Shown piece after piece: positions 14,547 to 14,667 of a stretch of DNA of 14,667 bases. This DNA is from Bacillota bacterium (lineage in GTDB: Bacteria > Bacillota > Clostridia > Peptostreptococcales > Anaerovoracaceae). Location of the stretch: contig JAEEOX010000190.1 of NCBI GenBank assembly GCA_016284485.1, positions 1 to 14,667 on the forward strand. Direction: 5' to 3'. Position 1 is the first letter of the stretch. Every line of letters begins with the position of its first letter. The notes under the pieces are model-generated. The model saw only the letters and a list, made by a program, of their open reading frames with translations, did not search any database and had not been told where the DNA came from. Made by a program: the position numbers and the translations under genes.

Positions 14547-14667
14547 TTGAGAATCTTTACGGAAGCCGCGAACATGCACTTTTTCTCCCTGCCGGGACTG
14601 ATCGCGGTGATACTTATCGTGATACCGAATCTGCTTTTCATGCGCAAGGCATCAGCTACCAAGCCCG
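14547..14667 (+). CDS. Small membrane protein of unknown function, N-terminal 40 codons (cut by window end)
   Basis: The reading frame opens at TTG 14547, 8 bases after a strong GGAGG (14534-14538), and stays open to the edge. The visible peptide has a short amphipathic start, a hydrophobic segment at about residues 13-31 (SLPGLIAVILIVIPNLLF) and then a positive stretch (MRKASATK). This suggests one membrane helix with a cytoplasmic basic flank, perhaps the first of several. An ATG at 14542 is read only as ATG TTT TGA, a two-codon frame overlapping the TTG. I do not recognise the family and assign no function. The gene lies behind a terminator and its own structured leader, so it is a separate unit from the hyu operon. 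Confidence 0.6.
   Translation, partial: MRIFTEAANMHFFSLPGLIAVILIVIPNLLFMRKASATKP

Noticed and set aside
14542..14550. ATG at 14542 as the start of the last gene
   Set aside because: It reaches a stop codon after two codons. The TTG at 14547 has better spacing to GGAGG and opens a frame with a plausible membrane helix.

Overview
The window looks like part of the chromosome of an anaerobic, amino-acid-using Firmicute (class Clostridia; perhaps the Anaerovoracaceae / Family XIII group, which is a guess from gene content). Grounds: strong GGAGG-type ribosome binding sites, GC content around the middle of the range with heavy AGA/AGG use, a Cna_B-repeat surface protein, and NhaC, YfcC and ornithine-racemase-like families common in amino-acid fermenters. 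There are ten genes, the first and last cut by the window edges. No rRNA, tRNA, CRISPR array, insertion sequence or phage gene was seen, and no gene-free stretch exceeds 300 bases.

Layout. (1) Bases 2-1333 are the 3' end of a repetitive cell-surface protein with Cna_B domains and a C-terminal membrane anchor, closed by a terminator. (2) Bases 1463-4181 are a two-gene unit: an M20 metallopeptidase and a YfcC/DcuC-family membrane transporter, which suggests uptake plus intracellular hydrolysis of a peptide or acylated amino acid. It ends against a convergent terminator region. (3) On the minus strand, a LysR regulator (6724-5849) is followed 12 bases later by a YtcJ-like amidohydrolase (5836-4268). 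(4) Divergent from the LysR gene, and sharing a 126-base AT-rich promoter region with it, is hyuA-hyuB (ATP-dependent hydantoinase/oxoprolinase family), an NhaC-family antiporter, an alanine-dehydrogenase-like enzyme and, after a strong intergenic hairpin, an alanine/ornithine-racemase-family PLP enzyme (6851-14348). (5) A terminator, a leader with two tandem hairpins and the first 40 codons of a small membrane protein close the window.

How the genes may work together (inference). Regions 3 and 4 read as one LysR-controlled catabolic island. A small cyclic or amide-containing nitrogen compound would enter, perhaps through the NhaC-family carrier. HyuAB would open it at the cost of ATP, with the amidohydrolase possibly acting on the same or a related amide. 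The amino acid released would be racemised by the PLP enzyme and oxidatively deaminated by the NAD-dependent dehydrogenase. The substrate cannot be read from the sequence. 5-Oxoproline, hydantoins and N-methylhydantoin are family precedents only. The dehydrogenase and HyuB both depart from family norms at recognisable positions, so a new substrate is plausible.
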